53,859 nt of DNA, taken from NCBI GenBank assembly GCA_026396285.1, contig JAPLXB010000024.1:1-53859 (forward strand). The letters run 5' to 3'. A model generated the notes under the pieces. The model saw only the letters and a list, made by a program, of their open reading frames with translations. It was not told where the DNA came from and searched no databases. Below, piece by piece: positions 8,518-18,856 of this stretch. A program made the position numbers and the translations under genes. This DNA comes from Microcaldota archaeon. GTDB lineage: Archaea; Micrarchaeota; Micrarchaeia; Norongarragalinales; JAPLXB01. Each line of letters opens with the position of its first letter. Position 1 is the first letter of the stretch.

Positions 8518-8736
8518 TCAGCTACCCCTGATAAAGTACGCGAGCATTGAAATCACGTAAGCGATTACTCCTATTGCCGCCATGCCTAACGCCGTTGATG
8601 CGGCGATGTGCTGGAACTCGTCGCGCTTCGGCTTATGGGTAACGTTCAGCACGCGCTCGGACTGCTTCAGGAAATTCTGGAGCATCCACGGTATGCGCGC
8701 AAGGCCCTTCGGTTCCTCAACCTCGTACAACAGCAT
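8518..8736 (-). CDS. secE: Protein translocase subunit SecE/Sec61 gamma
   Basis: WMLQNFLKQSERVLNVTHKPKRDEFQHIAASTALGMAAIGVIAYVISMLAYFI. Confidence 0.92.
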   Translation of the reverse strand: MLLYEVEEPKGLARIPWMLQNFLKQSERVLNVTHKPKRDEFQHIAASTALGMAAIGVIAYVISMLAYFIRGS

Positions 8737-8844
8737 TCACCTTAACCGAATGAAATATTGCGGAAAAAAAAACACCACGCGATAGGGGTGTGTTACGGGA
8801 AGAAAATGGTGCTCCGGGTTTTTAAAACCCGCGGCCGCCGCGTT

Positions 8845-9948
8845 TCACTCCATGAAATCCAAGTCAAGGTACTCCTTGAGCTCCTCGTCCTCGCTCTTCC
8901 TCTCCCTGGCCCCTGAAAGGACCGTAAGGACCATTGACTTGTTTTCAAAACCTTCCTCCACTGCCGCGCCCCAGATGACGTGCGAGTCGGGGTGAATCCT
9001 GGACGAAATGCTCTGAACCACGGCCTCTGCCTCGGCGAGGGTGAGGTCCGGCCCGCCGGTGATGTTGACGAGCGCTTTTTTGACTTCGCTCAGGTCGCAG
9101 TCAATCAACGGCGACGAAAGCGCCTTTTCGGCGGCGTCCAAAAAGCGTTTTCCCGGCTCGCCGTCCTCCACTTCGCCCAAGCCGATTACCGCGCTCCCGC
9201 TTTTTTCAAGAATCGTCCTCAAGTCGGCGAAGTCCAGGTTGACCAAACCGGGTTTTGTGACGAGCTCGGCGATTCCCTTTACTGCGTTGGCGAGCACCAT
9301 GTCCGCTGCCTTGAACGCCGCGTTCAACGGCAAGTCAGGGACGTACGTCAGCAGGCGGTCGTTTGGAATCGCGATAACTGTGTCCGCGTTTTTCTTCAGT
9401 TTCTCCAAGCCGTCCAGCGCGTTTTTCGCCCGCTGCGGGCCCTCTGAAGTGAACGGCATGGTGACAACCGCGATGACGAGGGCGCCCCCCGCCTTCGCGG
9501 CCTCCGCAATAACGTGGGCAGAGCCCGTGCCAGTGCCTCCGCCGAGGCCGCACGTAACGAAAACCATGTCCGAGCCGATGAGGAATTTTTTCAAGTCCTC
9601 TTTTGACTCCTCCGCCGCTTCTTCGCCGACTTGGGGCACGCTTCCTGCGCCGAGCCCCCGCGTGCGCTTTTTTCCCAGCAACAGCTTCCGTTCAGCCCTT
9701 GTCTTGAGGAGGTGCTGGGCGTCGGTATTCATGGCGAGGAGCGTCGTTCCCTCGACGCCGATTTCACTCATCCTGGTAATCGTGTTTGAGCCAGACCCGC
9801 CGGTTCCGACGACGAGTATCCGCGGCTTGGTCTGCTCAAGGAAGGCCATCAGTTCCCCGTCGTCCCCCGAAGCCACGGGCTGGGGCGCCATGACCTGGAT
9901 TTGGCGGCTGCCGAACAGTTTCTCGAACTTCTCGAGTTCCGGGCTCAT
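8845..9948 (-). CDS. ftsZ: Cell division protein FtsZ
   Basis: Tubulin/FtsZ motifs: ILVVGTGGSGSNTITRMSEIGVEGTTLLAMNTDAQHLL, GLGGGTGTGSAHVIAEAAK, NVDFADL-type segment NLDFADLRTILEKSGSAVIGLGE. Confidence 0.97.
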   Translation of the reverse strand: MSPELEKFEKLFGSRQIQVMAPQPVASGDDGELMAFLEQTKPRILVVGTGGSGSNTITRMSEIGVEGTTLLAMNTDAQHLLKTRAERKLLLGKKRTRGLGAGSVPQVGEEAAEESKEDLKKFLIGSDMVFVTCGLGGGTGTGSAHVIAEAAKAGGALVIAVVTMPFTSEGPQRAKNALDGLEKLKKNADTVIAIPNDRLLTYVPDLPLNAAFKAADMVLANAVKGIAELVTKPGLVNLDFADLRTILEKSGSAVIGLGEVEDGEPGKRFLDAAEKALSSPLIDCDLSEVKKALVNITGGPDLTLAEAEAVVQSISSRIHPDSHVIWGAAVEEGFENKSMVLTVLSGARERKSEDEELKEYLDLDFME

Positions 9949-10081
9949 GCGGACTCCGTTTTCGCCGGGCAGCGGCTCCGCTGCTTACGGCCTATTCTCA
10001 CTTTCGATGGGTGATGAGAGCAATTTCTCGGCGTATAAAAGCGTTGCGCTATGGGGCTGCCTTTAATGAGTACTGCACCAG

Positions 10082-10477
10082 CTATTTTTTTGAAGCCTTT
10101 TTTGAAGACTGCCTCAGTGCTTCCTTTAGTGCGGCTATACGGGCCTGGATTGAACCCTCTAGTCTCTGCCGGTACTCTTTTTTTGAAACTTCGCCGGGCT
10201 GTTGAGTGTGATATTTGACGAGTGCTTCTACGCGGCTTTTTGACTCCTGAACCGATTTTATTTCTTGAGCGATGACCTTTTTTGCTTCCTTATTCAAACG
10301 GCCTGTTTTTATGGATTTATCCAAGTCGGCATGCGCTTTTTTCAGCGAAGCAGCTAGTGGGGCAAAATCCGGCTTGTTCTTTACGAGTTCCAAATTACTA
10401 GCGTGAAAATCCCGCGAATTTTCCAACGCCCTCAGGACAACCGGGTGAAAAGCACCGCGCCTTTCCGGAACCGCCAT
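10082..10477 (-). CDS. Hypothetical protein (131 aa, helical, Lys-rich C-terminus)
   Basis: Intact ORF MAVPERRGAFHPVVLRALENSRDFHASNLEL...SSKKASKK. Confidence 0.6.
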   Translation of the reverse strand: MAVPERRGAFHPVVLRALENSRDFHASNLELVKNKPDFAPLAASLKKAHADLDKSIKTGRLNKEAKKVIAQEIKSVQESKSRVEALVKYHTQQPGEVSKKEYRQRLEGSIQARIAALKEALRQSSKKASKK

Positions 10478-10591
10478 TCAAACCACCAATCAAAGGGGGC
10501 GGACCGGGTATTAAAGTCTTTTTAGAATCGCCCGTGCTGGACCGTCTGCGAGCGCTTTTTTAATTCACGGCAGTGAAGCTTTCGTGATGCA

Positions 10592-11539
10592 ATGATTCCG
10601 GCTGTCGAAAAAGCTTTCCGCCAGGTGAAGGCGCTTAAAATCCAGGGCGCGGAGGCGGTGGCGCGCGAAATGGTCAGGGCCCTGGCAGAGGAAATGAAGG
10701 CAGTAGAAGCCGGCTCGCGCGAGGATTTCCTGCGGCGGATGAAAAAAACCGCGGTGGTTTTGACGTCCGCGCGGCCTACCGAGCCCGCGCTGCGGCACGC
10801 GATGCGTTTCATGCTTTTTCAGGCGAGGAAGAACCCGTCGCAGGACGCTGGAGAATTGAAGAAGGCGGTTGCGCGCGAGGCTAAGGCGTTTGAAAAAACC
10901 GCATTGGAAAACAAGGCGAAAATCGCGTTGTTCGGTTCAAGGCTCGTTCCCCATGGCGCTTCCGTGCTGGTGCACTGCCACAGTTCAACGATTGTCAGGG
11001 TGCTGAAGAAAGCCGCGGATGACGGGAAACGGATCCGCGTTTACTGCACCGAAACGAGGCCGCGGTACCAGGGGCGGGTGACTGCCCGGGAGTTGGGCGA
11101 CTACGGGATAAAAACCACGCTGGTGGTTGATTCCGCGGCCAATTACGTGCTTTCGCGCATGAAAGACACCGACGTCGTGCTGGTTGGCGCGGACGCGATC
11201 ACCGCGACCGGCGACTTGGTGAACAAGGTCGGGACGTCGCTTATTGCCGCGGCGGCCAACGAGCACGGGATACCGTTGTACTCGTGCACCGCGACCCACA
11301 AGTACGACCCGCTTACGCTCTATGGCGTTCCGGAGTTGATTGAAATGCGGCCGCGGGAGGAGATAATTGACAGGGGCATGCGGGGGTTTGGGAAAGTGGA
11401 TGTCCTTAACCCGGCGTTTGACGTTACGCCGGCGAGGCACGTCGCCGCCTACGTCACTGAAATCGGGGTGCTGCCGCCCCAGGCCCTGGCGACGGCGGTG
11501 TGGAAGGAGTATGGTTTGGACAAGGAGGAACTGTTTTAA
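10592..11539 (+). CDS. Ribose-1,5-bisphosphate isomerase (eIF2B-like family)
   Basis: HCHSSTIVRVLKKA, YCTETRPRYQGRVTARELGDYGIKTTLVVDSAANYVL, VGADAITATGDLVNKVGTSLIAAAANEHGIPLY, NPAFDVTPARHVAAYVTEIGV. Confidence 0.92.
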   Translation: MIPAVEKAFRQVKALKIQGAEAVAREMVRALAEEMKAVEAGSREDFLRRMKKTAVVLTSARPTEPALRHAMRFMLFQARKNPSQDAGELKKAVAREAKAFEKTALENKAKIALFGSRLVPHGASVLVHCHSSTIVRVLKKAADDGKRIRVYCTETRPRYQGRVTARELGDYGIKTTLVVDSAANYVLSRMKDTDVVLVGADAITATGDLVNKVGTSLIAAAANEHGIPLYSCTATHKYDPLTLYGVPELIEMRPREEIIDRGMRGFGKVDVLNPAFDVTPARHVAAYVTEIGVLPPQALATAVWKEYGLDKEELF

Positions 11540-11608
11540 TTCGTTTGCACCGAAACCTGGTTTGAGCAGGAGTTTTGGCGCATCGGTTCGGGAAATGTTT
11601 TTTGGGAG

Positions 11609-13123
11609 TTGGTTTTGTTGAAGAAACTCGTCGCCCGGATTTATGAGATTGAACAGGGGCAGAACCAGGTCGTACTCAGCGAGAAGGACGCGCAGGAACT
11701 GTCCCTCGAGGTGTTTGACCGCGTGTGCCTCCGCACGAACGGTAATTCCATCACCGCGATGGTGGGCCATTCGGAGAGTTTCGTCAAGCCCGGCGAAATC
11801 CTGCTTTTCTACGAGGCGGCAAAGAACCTCAAGGCCTATCCGGGGCAGGAGGTGGGCATCGAGCCCGCGCAAAAGCCTCCATCCATAGATTACATACGGA
11901 ACAAGCTCGACGGAAAGACGCTTTCCAACTCGCAGATCGGCGAGATAGTCTCCGACCTTATGAGTGAGAAGCTTTCAACGGCCGAGCTTTCCGCGTTCGT
12001 TTCAGCTGTCCACATCCGAGGCCTCTCCCCGCACGAGATTTCTTCTCTCGCGAACGCGATTTTCAAGTCAGGCAACCACCTCTCGTGGAAGAGCCGGAGG
12101 ATTGCGAGCATGCACAGCATCGGCGGGGTCGCCGGCGACCGGTCTACGATGTTGGTCGTGCCGATAATAGCTTCGGCGGGCATATTGATTCCAAAGACGG
12201 TTACGAGGGCGATAAGCTCGGCTTCGGGCACCGCCGACGCCATGGAGGTGCTGGCGCCGGTTTCGCTGACGACGCCCGAGATAAAGAAAGTGGTGGAAAA
12301 TACCGGAGGGTGCATCGTGTGGGGCGGGGCAGTCGACTTGGCAGTCGCCGACGACCGGCTCATCAAGATACGCAACCCGCTGCGCCTAGACCCCGAAGGC
12401 CTCGTTCTTTCCAGCATACTCGCAAAAAAGAAGGCGGAGGGCGTGAGGCACGTGCTGATTGACGTTCCGCTCGGAAGGGGCGCGAAGGTGGAGGATATGG
12501 ACAAGGCCCGTTTCCTGGCCCAGAACTTCAAGAACATAGGAAGCCACCTGGGCCTGAACGTGAAGTGCATAATTTCGGACGGCGCGACGCCGCTCCTGAG
12601 GACGGTAGGGCCCGCGCTCGAGGCAAGGGCAGTGCTTGAGATCCTCAAGGGCGGGGGCGGTGCGGCGCTCGCGGAGAAGTCATGCATAATAGCGGGCATG
12701 CTGATTTCGATGGCCGACGGCGTGAGCGAGGAGAAGGGAATCGAATTGGCGAAGAGGCAGCTCGGGTCCGGCAAGGCGCTGAAGAAAATGCGGGAAATAA
12801 TCAGCGCGCAGGGTGGGAATCCGGACGTCAAGCCGGAGGAAATAGAAATCGGTGGCGTGACAAAGTCGTTCTACGCCGCTGAGGACTGCACCGTTTCCCA
12901 CGTGGACAACCGGAACCTGGCCATGATTTCAAGGGCGTTGGGCGCGCCCGTGAACAAGAAGGCCGGCGTCATCCTGGCTTGCGAGAGGGGTGACAGGCTC
13001 AAGCGCGGGCGGGAGCTCTTCCGCCTCGTGACGACGGACAAGGCGAAACTCGATTTCGCGGAGTGCCGCCTAGCGCAGTTCCCGTTAATTCAGATGAAGC
13101 AGATAATACTCGACAAAATCTAG
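11609..13123 (+). CDS. deoA: AMP phosphorylase (thymidine phosphorylase family)
   Basis: SMHSIGGVAGDRSTMLVVPIIASAGILIPKTVTRAISSASGTADAMEVLAPVSLT...NTGGCIVWGGAVDLAVADDRLIKIRNPLRLDPEGLVLSSILAKKKAEGVRHVLIDVPLGRGAKV; archaeal N-terminal extension. Confidence 0.94.
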   Translation: MVLLKKLVARIYEIEQGQNQVVLSEKDAQELSLEVFDRVCLRTNGNSITAMVGHSESFVKPGEILLFYEAAKNLKAYPGQEVGIEPAQKPPSIDYIRNKLDGKTLSNSQIGEIVSDLMSEKLSTAELSAFVSAVHIRGLSPHEISSLANAIFKSGNHLSWKSRRIASMHSIGGVAGDRSTMLVVPIIASAGILIPKTVTRAISSASGTADAMEVLAPVSLTTPEIKKVVENTGGCIVWGGAVDLAVADDRLIKIRNPLRLDPEGLVLSSILAKKKAEGVRHVLIDVPLGRGAKVEDMDKARFLAQNFKNIGSHLGLNVKCIISDGATPLLRTVGPALEARAVLEILKGGGGAALAEKSCIIAGMLISMADGVSEEKGIELAKRQLGSGKALKKMREIISAQGGNPDVKPEEIEIGGVTKSFYAAEDCTVSHVDNRNLAMISRALGAPVNKKAGVILACERGDRLKRGRELFRLVTTDKAKLDFAECRLAQFPLIQMKQIILDKI

Positions 13124-13138
13124 GCTCTTCTGGTGATG

Positions 13139-13678
13139 TTGTTGATAGAAGTGCGTTTCCATGGGCGGGGCGGACAGGGCGCGGTGACGAGTGCCGAGTT
13201 GCTGGCTGCCGCGGCTTTCCACGGAGGCAGGGAGGCGCAGGCTTTCCCGTTCTTCGGCGTGGAACGCAGGGGCGCGCCCGTGCAGGCGTTTTGCAGGATT
13301 GACGAGAAGAGGATACGGCTGCACCAGAACGTTTACGAACCGGACTATCTCGTGGTTTTGGACGACACGCTGTTTTCCTCGGTCAACATCTTCGAGGGGT
13401 TGAAGGAGAAGGGCGTCGTCCTCATCGCGAGCAAAAAGCCTGCAACCGACTTCAAGGCGCCGAAGCCGTCGCAGAAAGTGTTTACAGTCGACGCCTTCGG
13501 CATCGCGCGCAGCGTGCTAGGCAAGCCGATAGTAAACACCGCCGTGCTGGGTGCCTTTGCGAAAATCACGGGCCTCGTTACCGTCGACAACGTGAAGAAG
13601 GCGGTGCTTGAGCATTTCCCGCGCGAACTCGGGGAGAAAAACGCGCTCGCAGTGCAGAAATGCTACGATTCAGCCTGA
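13139..13678 (+). CDS. porG: Pyruvate ferredoxin oxidoreductase gamma subunit
   Basis: MLLIEVRFHGRGGQGAVTSAELLAAAAFHGGREAQAFPFFGVERRGAPVQAFCRID...; POR gamma signature. Confidence 0.93.
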   Translation: MLIEVRFHGRGGQGAVTSAELLAAAAFHGGREAQAFPFFGVERRGAPVQAFCRIDEKRIRLHQNVYEPDYLVVLDDTLFSSVNIFEGLKEKGVVLIASKKPATDFKAPKPSQKVFTVDAFGIARSVLGKPIVNTAVLGAFAKITGLVTVDNVKKAVLEHFPRELGEKNALAVQKCYDSA

Positions 13679-13688
13679 GCGCCCGTGC

Positions 13689-15578
13689 TTATTTTCCGAA
13701 CTCGCGCCTGATTCTAGCGAGCAGTGACTCGGTGCGCTTGCCCGGGACGAGCGAGTGCCTGAGGACGTCGTAAAAGTTGGCTACCGGCACAATCCGTATC
13801 TTCTTCATCTTCGCTTCGTCCAGGATGACGTCGCCCTCGTTCGCCTGGGGCACGAGGACCGTGGCAATCCCTCCCTCAATCGCCGCCTCCACCTTGGGTG
13901 TGACGCCGCCGACAGGCAGGACCTCTCCCCTGACCGACAGCGAGCCGGTCATTGCAACGGACTGGCGTATCGGAATGTCTTCAAGCGCCGAAATCACGGC
14001 CGTGGCGACGCTGACGCTGGCGGAGTCCCCCTCGACGCCCTCGTGGGTCTGGAGGAACTGGACGTGGATGTCGTAGTTTGAAATGTCCTTGCCAGTGTGT
14101 TTCTTGATTATGGCTGAAACGTTTTCAACAGCCTCGCGAGCGATTTCCCCGAGTTTGCCTGTGGCGATTATCTTGCCCTCCTGCTTGGATGAAGCCGGCG
14201 CGATTTCCGCGTTTATGGGCTGGATGATGCCGGCGTCGCTCATGACTGCAAGGCCGTTGACTTTTCCGATGCCCTGGCCCTTGGTGACGAACACGCGGTA
14301 GTCGCGCCTGATGTCAATGGCCTGCTGGGCCGCCTGCTGCTCCAGCGTCCTTGACGGGGCGCGGGCGCGCTCAACGTGCTTTCCCGTAACTGTTTTCGCG
14401 CCTTCTGTGCGCGCCAAGTCTCCTGCTGCGCGCACAAGGCCGCCGAGTTCCCTGAGTTTTGGCGTGAGCTTGTTTTTCCTCCCCGCCTTCCTCCGCGCGT
14501 CGGAAATTATTTCCTCTATCGCGCTGCGGTCAAAGTGCGGGATTTTGCCGTCCTTTTTCACTTCCTGGGCGATGAACTGGACGAGTTTCCTCCTGTTTTC
14601 CAGCGTGTCCTCGGTGGAGTCCTCCATGAACACCTCGTACCCGTATCCGCGTATCCTCGAGCGCAGCGCGGGGTGCATGCGCTGGACCGCCTGGTAGTTT
14701 CCTGCAGCCACGAGCACGAAGTCGCAAGGCACCGGTTCGGTGCGGACGAGCGCTCCGCTCGACAATTCGCTCTGGCCGGTTATCGGGTATTTCTTTTCCT
14801 GGAGCGCGGTGAGCAGCTCCTGCTGCGCCTTCGGCAAGAGGATGGCTATCTCGTCGATGAACAGCACTCCCTTGTGCGCGCGGTGGATTGCGCCCGCCTC
14901 TATGCGCAGGTGCGCGGGCGTCCCGAGGCCACCTGTCTGATAAGGGTCGTGCTTCACGTCGCCGAGCAGTGCGCCGGCCCTTGCGCCAGTCGCGTCCACG
15001 AACGGCGCCTTTTTCCTGCCCGCGTTGTCCACGATAAGTTTCGCAGACTCGGCCAGAACCGGCAGCCTCATCCTGCCGAGCTGGGCGCCGAACATCACTG
15101 CGGCGCCGACGACGAAGAGCGAAATAAGCAGCGCGGCAGTTATCACGTCTCCGAAGTTCTGCCTGCCGAAGAAAAGGATGAAGAACGATGCAAGGAACAG
15201 GAACGCTATCATGAGGACGCTCGCGTCCCCGCCTGCAACCCGGGCCTGAGCCTTCTGGGCCTCCATGATTTTCCTTCCTTCGCCGGCCTTGACCACGCGC
15301 ACGCGGGGTTTGTTCTCGTCCAACGGGTTTGCCACGACGAGCACGTCTTCCAGTTCCTCGGTCGTGAGCAGTTCGGTCATGGCCTGCGCGAGCATGCTTT
15401 TCCCGGTGCCGGGCAGGCCTACGAGCAGGACGTTCCTCTTTTGGGCGGCGGCCTTGCGGGTGATTTCAACGGCGTTCGCCTGGCCGATTACCTGGTCCAC
15501 GAGTTTTTCCGGCACCTTGACGTCGGCGGTGGTGGTTATCCCCTTCAAGTAATCCGGTTCGGTGCCCTTGCCTGCCAT
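13689..15578 (-). CDS. lonB: Membrane-anchored ATP-dependent protease LonB
   Basis: Walker [11 protein letters not shown], internal two-TM insertion ([17 protein letters not shown]...[16 protein letters not shown]), Lon protease catalytic segment [22 protein letters not shown]. Confidence 0.95.
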   Translation of the reverse strand: MAGKGTEPDYLKGITTTADVKVPEKLVDQVIGQANAVEITRKAAAQKRNVLLVGLPGTGKSMLAQAMTELLTTEELEDVLVVANPLDENKPRVRVVKAGEGRKIMEAQKAQARVAGGDASVLMIAFLFLASFFILFFGRQNFGDVITAALLISLFVVGAAVMFGAQLGRMRLPVLAESAKLIVDNAGRKKAPFVDATGARAGALLGDVKHDPYQTGGLGTPAHLRIEAGAIHRAHKGVLFIDEIAILLPKAQQELLTALQEKKYPITGQSELSSGALVRTEPVPCDFVLVAAGNYQAVQRMHPALRSRIRGYGYEVFMEDSTEDTLENRRKLVQFIAQEVKKDGKIPHFDRSAIEEIISDARRKAGRKNKLTPKLRELGGLVRAAGDLARTEGAKTVTGKHVERARAPSRTLEQQAAQQAIDIRRDYRVFVTKGQGIGKVNGLAVMSDAGIIQPINAEIAPASSKQEGKIIATGKLGEIAREAVENVSAIIKKHTGKDISNYDIHVQFLQTHEGVEGDSASVSVATAVISALEDIPIRQSVAMTGSLSVRGEVLPVGGVTPKVEAAIEGGIATVLVPQANEGDVILDEAKMKKIRIVPVANFYDVLRHSLVPGKRTESLLARIRREFGK

Positions 15579-15672
15579 TGGAAAAACCTTTTCAGAAAAA
15601 ACCCGGTCCCCAGCACGCTTGCCGCAGGATTCAATCGCTTTTGAAAAACTTGCCTTTTCTTTATTAAATACG

Positions 15673-17265
15673 TTATCCCGGCGGATACTTGTGTCGCGGC
15701 CTTTCCTGCTTGCCGGATAATCTTGAGAACACCAGTATGGCGAACGCGGCGATGCAGGCGGCCAGCACTGCGCCGAGCGCGAACTTGCCGTACCACGCCA
15801 CGACCGCGCCGGTCTGCGTCGGTTCGCCGACGCTGAGCGCCGCCATCATCGTCGCCAGCGCATATGCCGCGAGGAGCACTGCCAGGAACTGATTTTTGAC
15901 CGTCACGTGCGCGAATGGAAAGCGGCGGATGACGTGCAGCGTGGTGTATACGCTTTTCGCCAAGCCCCTTGTCAAGAAGACGAATGCAATGGTGATTATG
16001 CCGACAACGACAGCAATCCACAATAATTCGCAGGAAACCTTGCCTACGACAGGCACATCGTACTCGCACTGCCCGCCCCATATTTCAATCGGCCCGCCGG
16101 CGCACTCACCCCTCGCTTCAGTGAGCTTGTCTTCACACTCCTTTTTTTCCTTGCCGCGCGCGTCCTCGCAGTTTTTCACGCTCTCGTCATAGCATGGGGC
16201 CGCGCCCGGCGGCGGGCTTACTGCCGGCGTTGGGGCGGCGCTCGGCCGCGCAGTCGGCGTCGGGGTAGGCGGGAAAGGAACGAGGCACGGGAGCGCAGTC
16301 GGAGAAGGCACGCCATACGGACAGTATGGAATGACTATCGGCGGCGCGGTCGTCGGGACAGGAGTGGCTGTAGGAGCAGGAGTGACTGTAGGCGTGGGCG
16401 TCACTGCCCCGATTCCGGCGAAAAACGAATCTGATGCCCAGGAGCTGCATGCGCCGAGGGAATCGCAGGTCCTCACGCGCCACGTGTTGTAAGAGGGGGA
16501 GCCGAGGCCGGAAACGTTTTTCGGCGACGTGGCGTTTTCAATCGGGTCGCTGTTCAACTGGAACTCGTCATGGGCCGGGTCGCCGTCGGAATCGGTTCCG
16601 GAAGCCCATTGCAGGGTGGCGTTGGTGTCCTGCGTGTCCGGTTCGCTAACGAGCACCGGGGAAGAGGGGGGATTGTTGTACACGGAAAACGTGTTGTCCG
16701 CCCAGCCAGAGCAGCACCAGTTGTTGCACGTCCTCAAGCGCCACGTGTGGGACGAGTAAGACAAGCCGGAAACGTTTTTCGGCGACGTCTCGTTTGACAC
16801 TGTCCCGGCGTCGAGTTGGAATTCGTCATGAGTTGTCAGGCTGTTGTTGTCGGTTCCGGACGCCCATTGAAGCGAGGCACTGGAGTAGTGAGTGTTCGGT
16901 TCCGCGGTCAGGGCTGGCTGGTCCGGTGGCTGGCAAATAATTATGTTCACGTAGGCCGCGAAGAACTGGTCGGCGGTCCCGGAAGCGGTCCCGGACGCAC
17001 CGCCCTTTGAAGCGTAGCAGGCGACGTTCCCGCCAGCGGGAAGGTTGAGGTTTGCGACCACGTAGTAACCGCCGGAGTCCGTGGCCATTGTCCCGCTGCA
17101 GCCGGTGCCGGAGCAGCCGAGGACGTAGACGCTTACCGAGGCGTTTTTGACAAGCGAGCCGGTGACGTTGAAGACGTATCCCTCGGCGGTGCCCATGTAG
17201 ATTGCCGAAGCCGCGTGCGCAATGAGGATGATGACTGCGAGCGGCGCCAGGCCCGTTAAGCGCAT
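15673..17265 (-). CDS. Secreted/membrane protein: carboxypeptidase-regulatory-like N-domain, two tandem Fn3-like repeats, Pro/Thr-rich linker, C-terminal TM segments
   Basis: Signal peptide; [26 protein letters not shown]; two copies of LQWASGTD...HDEFQL...TSPKNVSGL...[26 protein letters not shown] linker; hydrophobic helices near the C-terminus. Confidence 0.75.
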   Translation of the reverse strand: MRLTGLAPLAVIILIAHAASAIYMGTAEGYVFNVTGSLVKNASVSVYVLGCSGTGCSGTMATDSGGYYVVANLNLPAGGNVACYASKGGASGTASGTADQFFAAYVNIIICQPPDQPALTAEPNTHYSSASLQWASGTDNNSLTTHDEFQLDAGTVSNETSPKNVSGLSYSSHTWRLRTCNNWCCSGWADNTFSVYNNPPSSPVLVSEPDTQDTNATLQWASGTDSDGDPAHDEFQLNSDPIENATSPKNVSGLGSPSYNTWRVRTCDSLGACSSWASDSFFAGIGAVTPTPTVTPAPTATPVPTTAPPIVIPYCPYGVPSPTALPCLVPFPPTPTPTARPSAAPTPAVSPPPGAAPCYDESVKNCEDARGKEKKECEDKLTEARGECAGGPIEIWGGQCEYDVPVVGKVSCELLWIAVVVGIITIAFVFLTRGLAKSVYTTLHVIRRFPFAHVTVKNQFLAVLLAAYALATMMAALSVGEPTQTGAVVAWYGKFALGAVLAACIAAFAILVFSRLSGKQERPRHKYPPG

Positions 17266-17289
17266 GGAATTATTGGATACGGTCTTCTT

Positions 17290-17907
17290 TTAACCGCTGC
17301 GGAGGGCGGTCCGGTTGTATGCCAGGAGCGTGCCCGCAGGGTCGGTGGCGTAAATGAACTGCCCCTCGCCCATGAAAATTTTCGTGAACGGGTTTTGGGC
17401 CGCGCGCGGGCTGTACAGCACGAATTCCTGGGAGGACGCGTTCCATTTCATCAGGTAGCGGAAGGCGCTCTCGTTGAAGTAGACGGATATGTTTGACGTG
17501 AACTCGTACGGGTACGCAGGCGCGTTCCATCCCTGGGACAGCGAGATGTTCGTGTCGTTTGCGAACGGCCCGCCGAGGTAGAGCGTCGCAGGCGAGATGA
17601 GATAAACGAAGTAGCTGCGGTTCATTTCCAGGTAGGCGAACGGGTTTTGGGCCGCGCGCGGGCTGTATATGCCGAATTCTTGGGCGGACTCGTTCCACTG
17701 CATTACGTACCGGTAGTCTATTCCTGCAAGGACCGACTGGACGGATTTGTTGGCGGGCTCGCTGCACATGGAAAAGAGGTTCCAGCCGGGCAGCAGGTCT
17801 ATTTTGCACGCGGACCAGACGAAAGCCCCTACAAAACCCTGCGCGCCGGAGGCGCAGGCCGCGAGCGCGAGCAGCACAAGGGCGCCGGCGAGGCGTTTGT
17901 TTTCCAT
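17290..17907 (-). CDS. Secreted hypothetical protein with internal duplication
   Basis: Signal peptide MENKRLAGALVLLALAACASGAQG; two units ending ...SAQEFGIYSPRAAQNPF and ...SSQEFVLYSPRAAQNPF. Confidence 0.75.
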   Translation of the reverse strand: MENKRLAGALVLLALAACASGAQGFVGAFVWSACKIDLLPGWNLFSMCSEPANKSVQSVLAGIDYRYVMQWNESAQEFGIYSPRAAQNPFAYLEMNRSYFVYLISPATLYLGGPFANDTNISLSQGWNAPAYPYEFTSNISVYFNESAFRYLMKWNASSQEFVLYSPRAAQNPFTKIFMGEGQFIYATDPAGTLLAYNRTALRSG

Positions 17908-17949
17908 GAAAGTGTTTAAAACACGCTCATAAAAATCAATTGTGGTCCC

Positions 17950-18837
17950 ATGATCCGCGTCGTCGTCTTAGGCTCAAGCGCAAGCGCACCCTCTAAAGAC
18001 TGTTTTCCAAGCTGTTTCGCCGTGAAATACGGGCCGGTGCTCCTGTTCGACTGCTGCGAGGGAGCACAGAAGCAGATGATGCGCTACAAGATAAGCTACT
18101 CCCGGACGAAGGCGATTTTCCTGACGCACCTGCACGCGGACCACTTCCTCGGCGTATTCGGCCTCGTGCAGACCATGAACCTGAGCGGCAGGAAGGAGCC
18201 GCTGCAGATTTTCGGGCCGCGCGGGACCAAGAAATTCTTTGAAACGATTTTTTCCCTGCGCCACCTCGCGCCCCAGTTCCCGGTGGAGGCGCGCGACGTT
18301 TCAACAGGGAAAATCTTTGAAGAGGACTTGTTCGAGGTAAGGCCGTTCGCGGTCAAGCACGCCGGCCCCTCGCTCGGCTATGTCCTGGAGCAAAAGCCCT
18401 ATAGGCGCTTCGACGAGGAAAAGGCGCGTAAGGCGGGGATCCGGGGGCGGCTGTTCACAGACATACAGGAGAAGGGAAGGGTAACCGCCGGCGGGAAAAC
18501 AATCGAATACGACGACGTGACCTACGTCCAGCAGGGGAAGAAAATCGTTTACACCGGGGACACGCTGCCGTGCGCTTCCATAGCCGGGGAAGCCAAGGAC
18601 GCGGACCTCCTCGTCCACGACGCGTGCTTCGCCGACGAGGACAAGGAAATGGCCGCGGAAAAGAAGCACGCCACCTCGCGCCAGGCCGCCGAGGCAGCGA
18701 AAAAGGCGGGGGCGAAAAAACTGCTGCTTACGCATTTCAGCAACCGCTACGACGACCGCAAGCCCCTCTTGGAGGAAGCTAGAAAAATCTTTCCCGACTC
18801 AATTCTTGCAGAGGAAGGGCTTGAACTCCTGATATGA
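17950..18837 (+). CDS. rnz: Ribonuclease Z (tRNA 3' endonuclease)
   Basis: MIRVVVLGSSASAPSKDCFPSCFAVKYGPVLLFDCCEGAQKQMMRYKISYSRTKAIFLTHLHADHFLGVFGLVQTMNLSGRKEPLQIFGPRG. Confidence 0.95.
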   Translation: MIRVVVLGSSASAPSKDCFPSCFAVKYGPVLLFDCCEGAQKQMMRYKISYSRTKAIFLTHLHADHFLGVFGLVQTMNLSGRKEPLQIFGPRGTKKFFETIFSLRHLAPQFPVEARDVSTGKIFEEDLFEVRPFAVKHAGPSLGYVLEQKPYRRFDEEKARKAGIRGRLFTDIQEKGRVTAGGKTIEYDDVTYVQQGKKIVYTGDTLPCASIAGEAKDADLLVHDACFADEDKEMAAEKKHATSRQAAEAAKKAGAKKLLLTHFSNRYDDRKPLLEEARKIFPDSILAEEGLELLI

Positions 18838-18856
18838 GCCCGCGAAGCGCGGCACC

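Noticed and set aside
14376-15644. Long (422 aa) plus-strand ORF antisense to lonB
   Set aside because: High GC with biased third codon positions gives long mirror ORFs; the minus strand encodes an unambiguous LonB and the antisense product is His/Arg-rich without family features.
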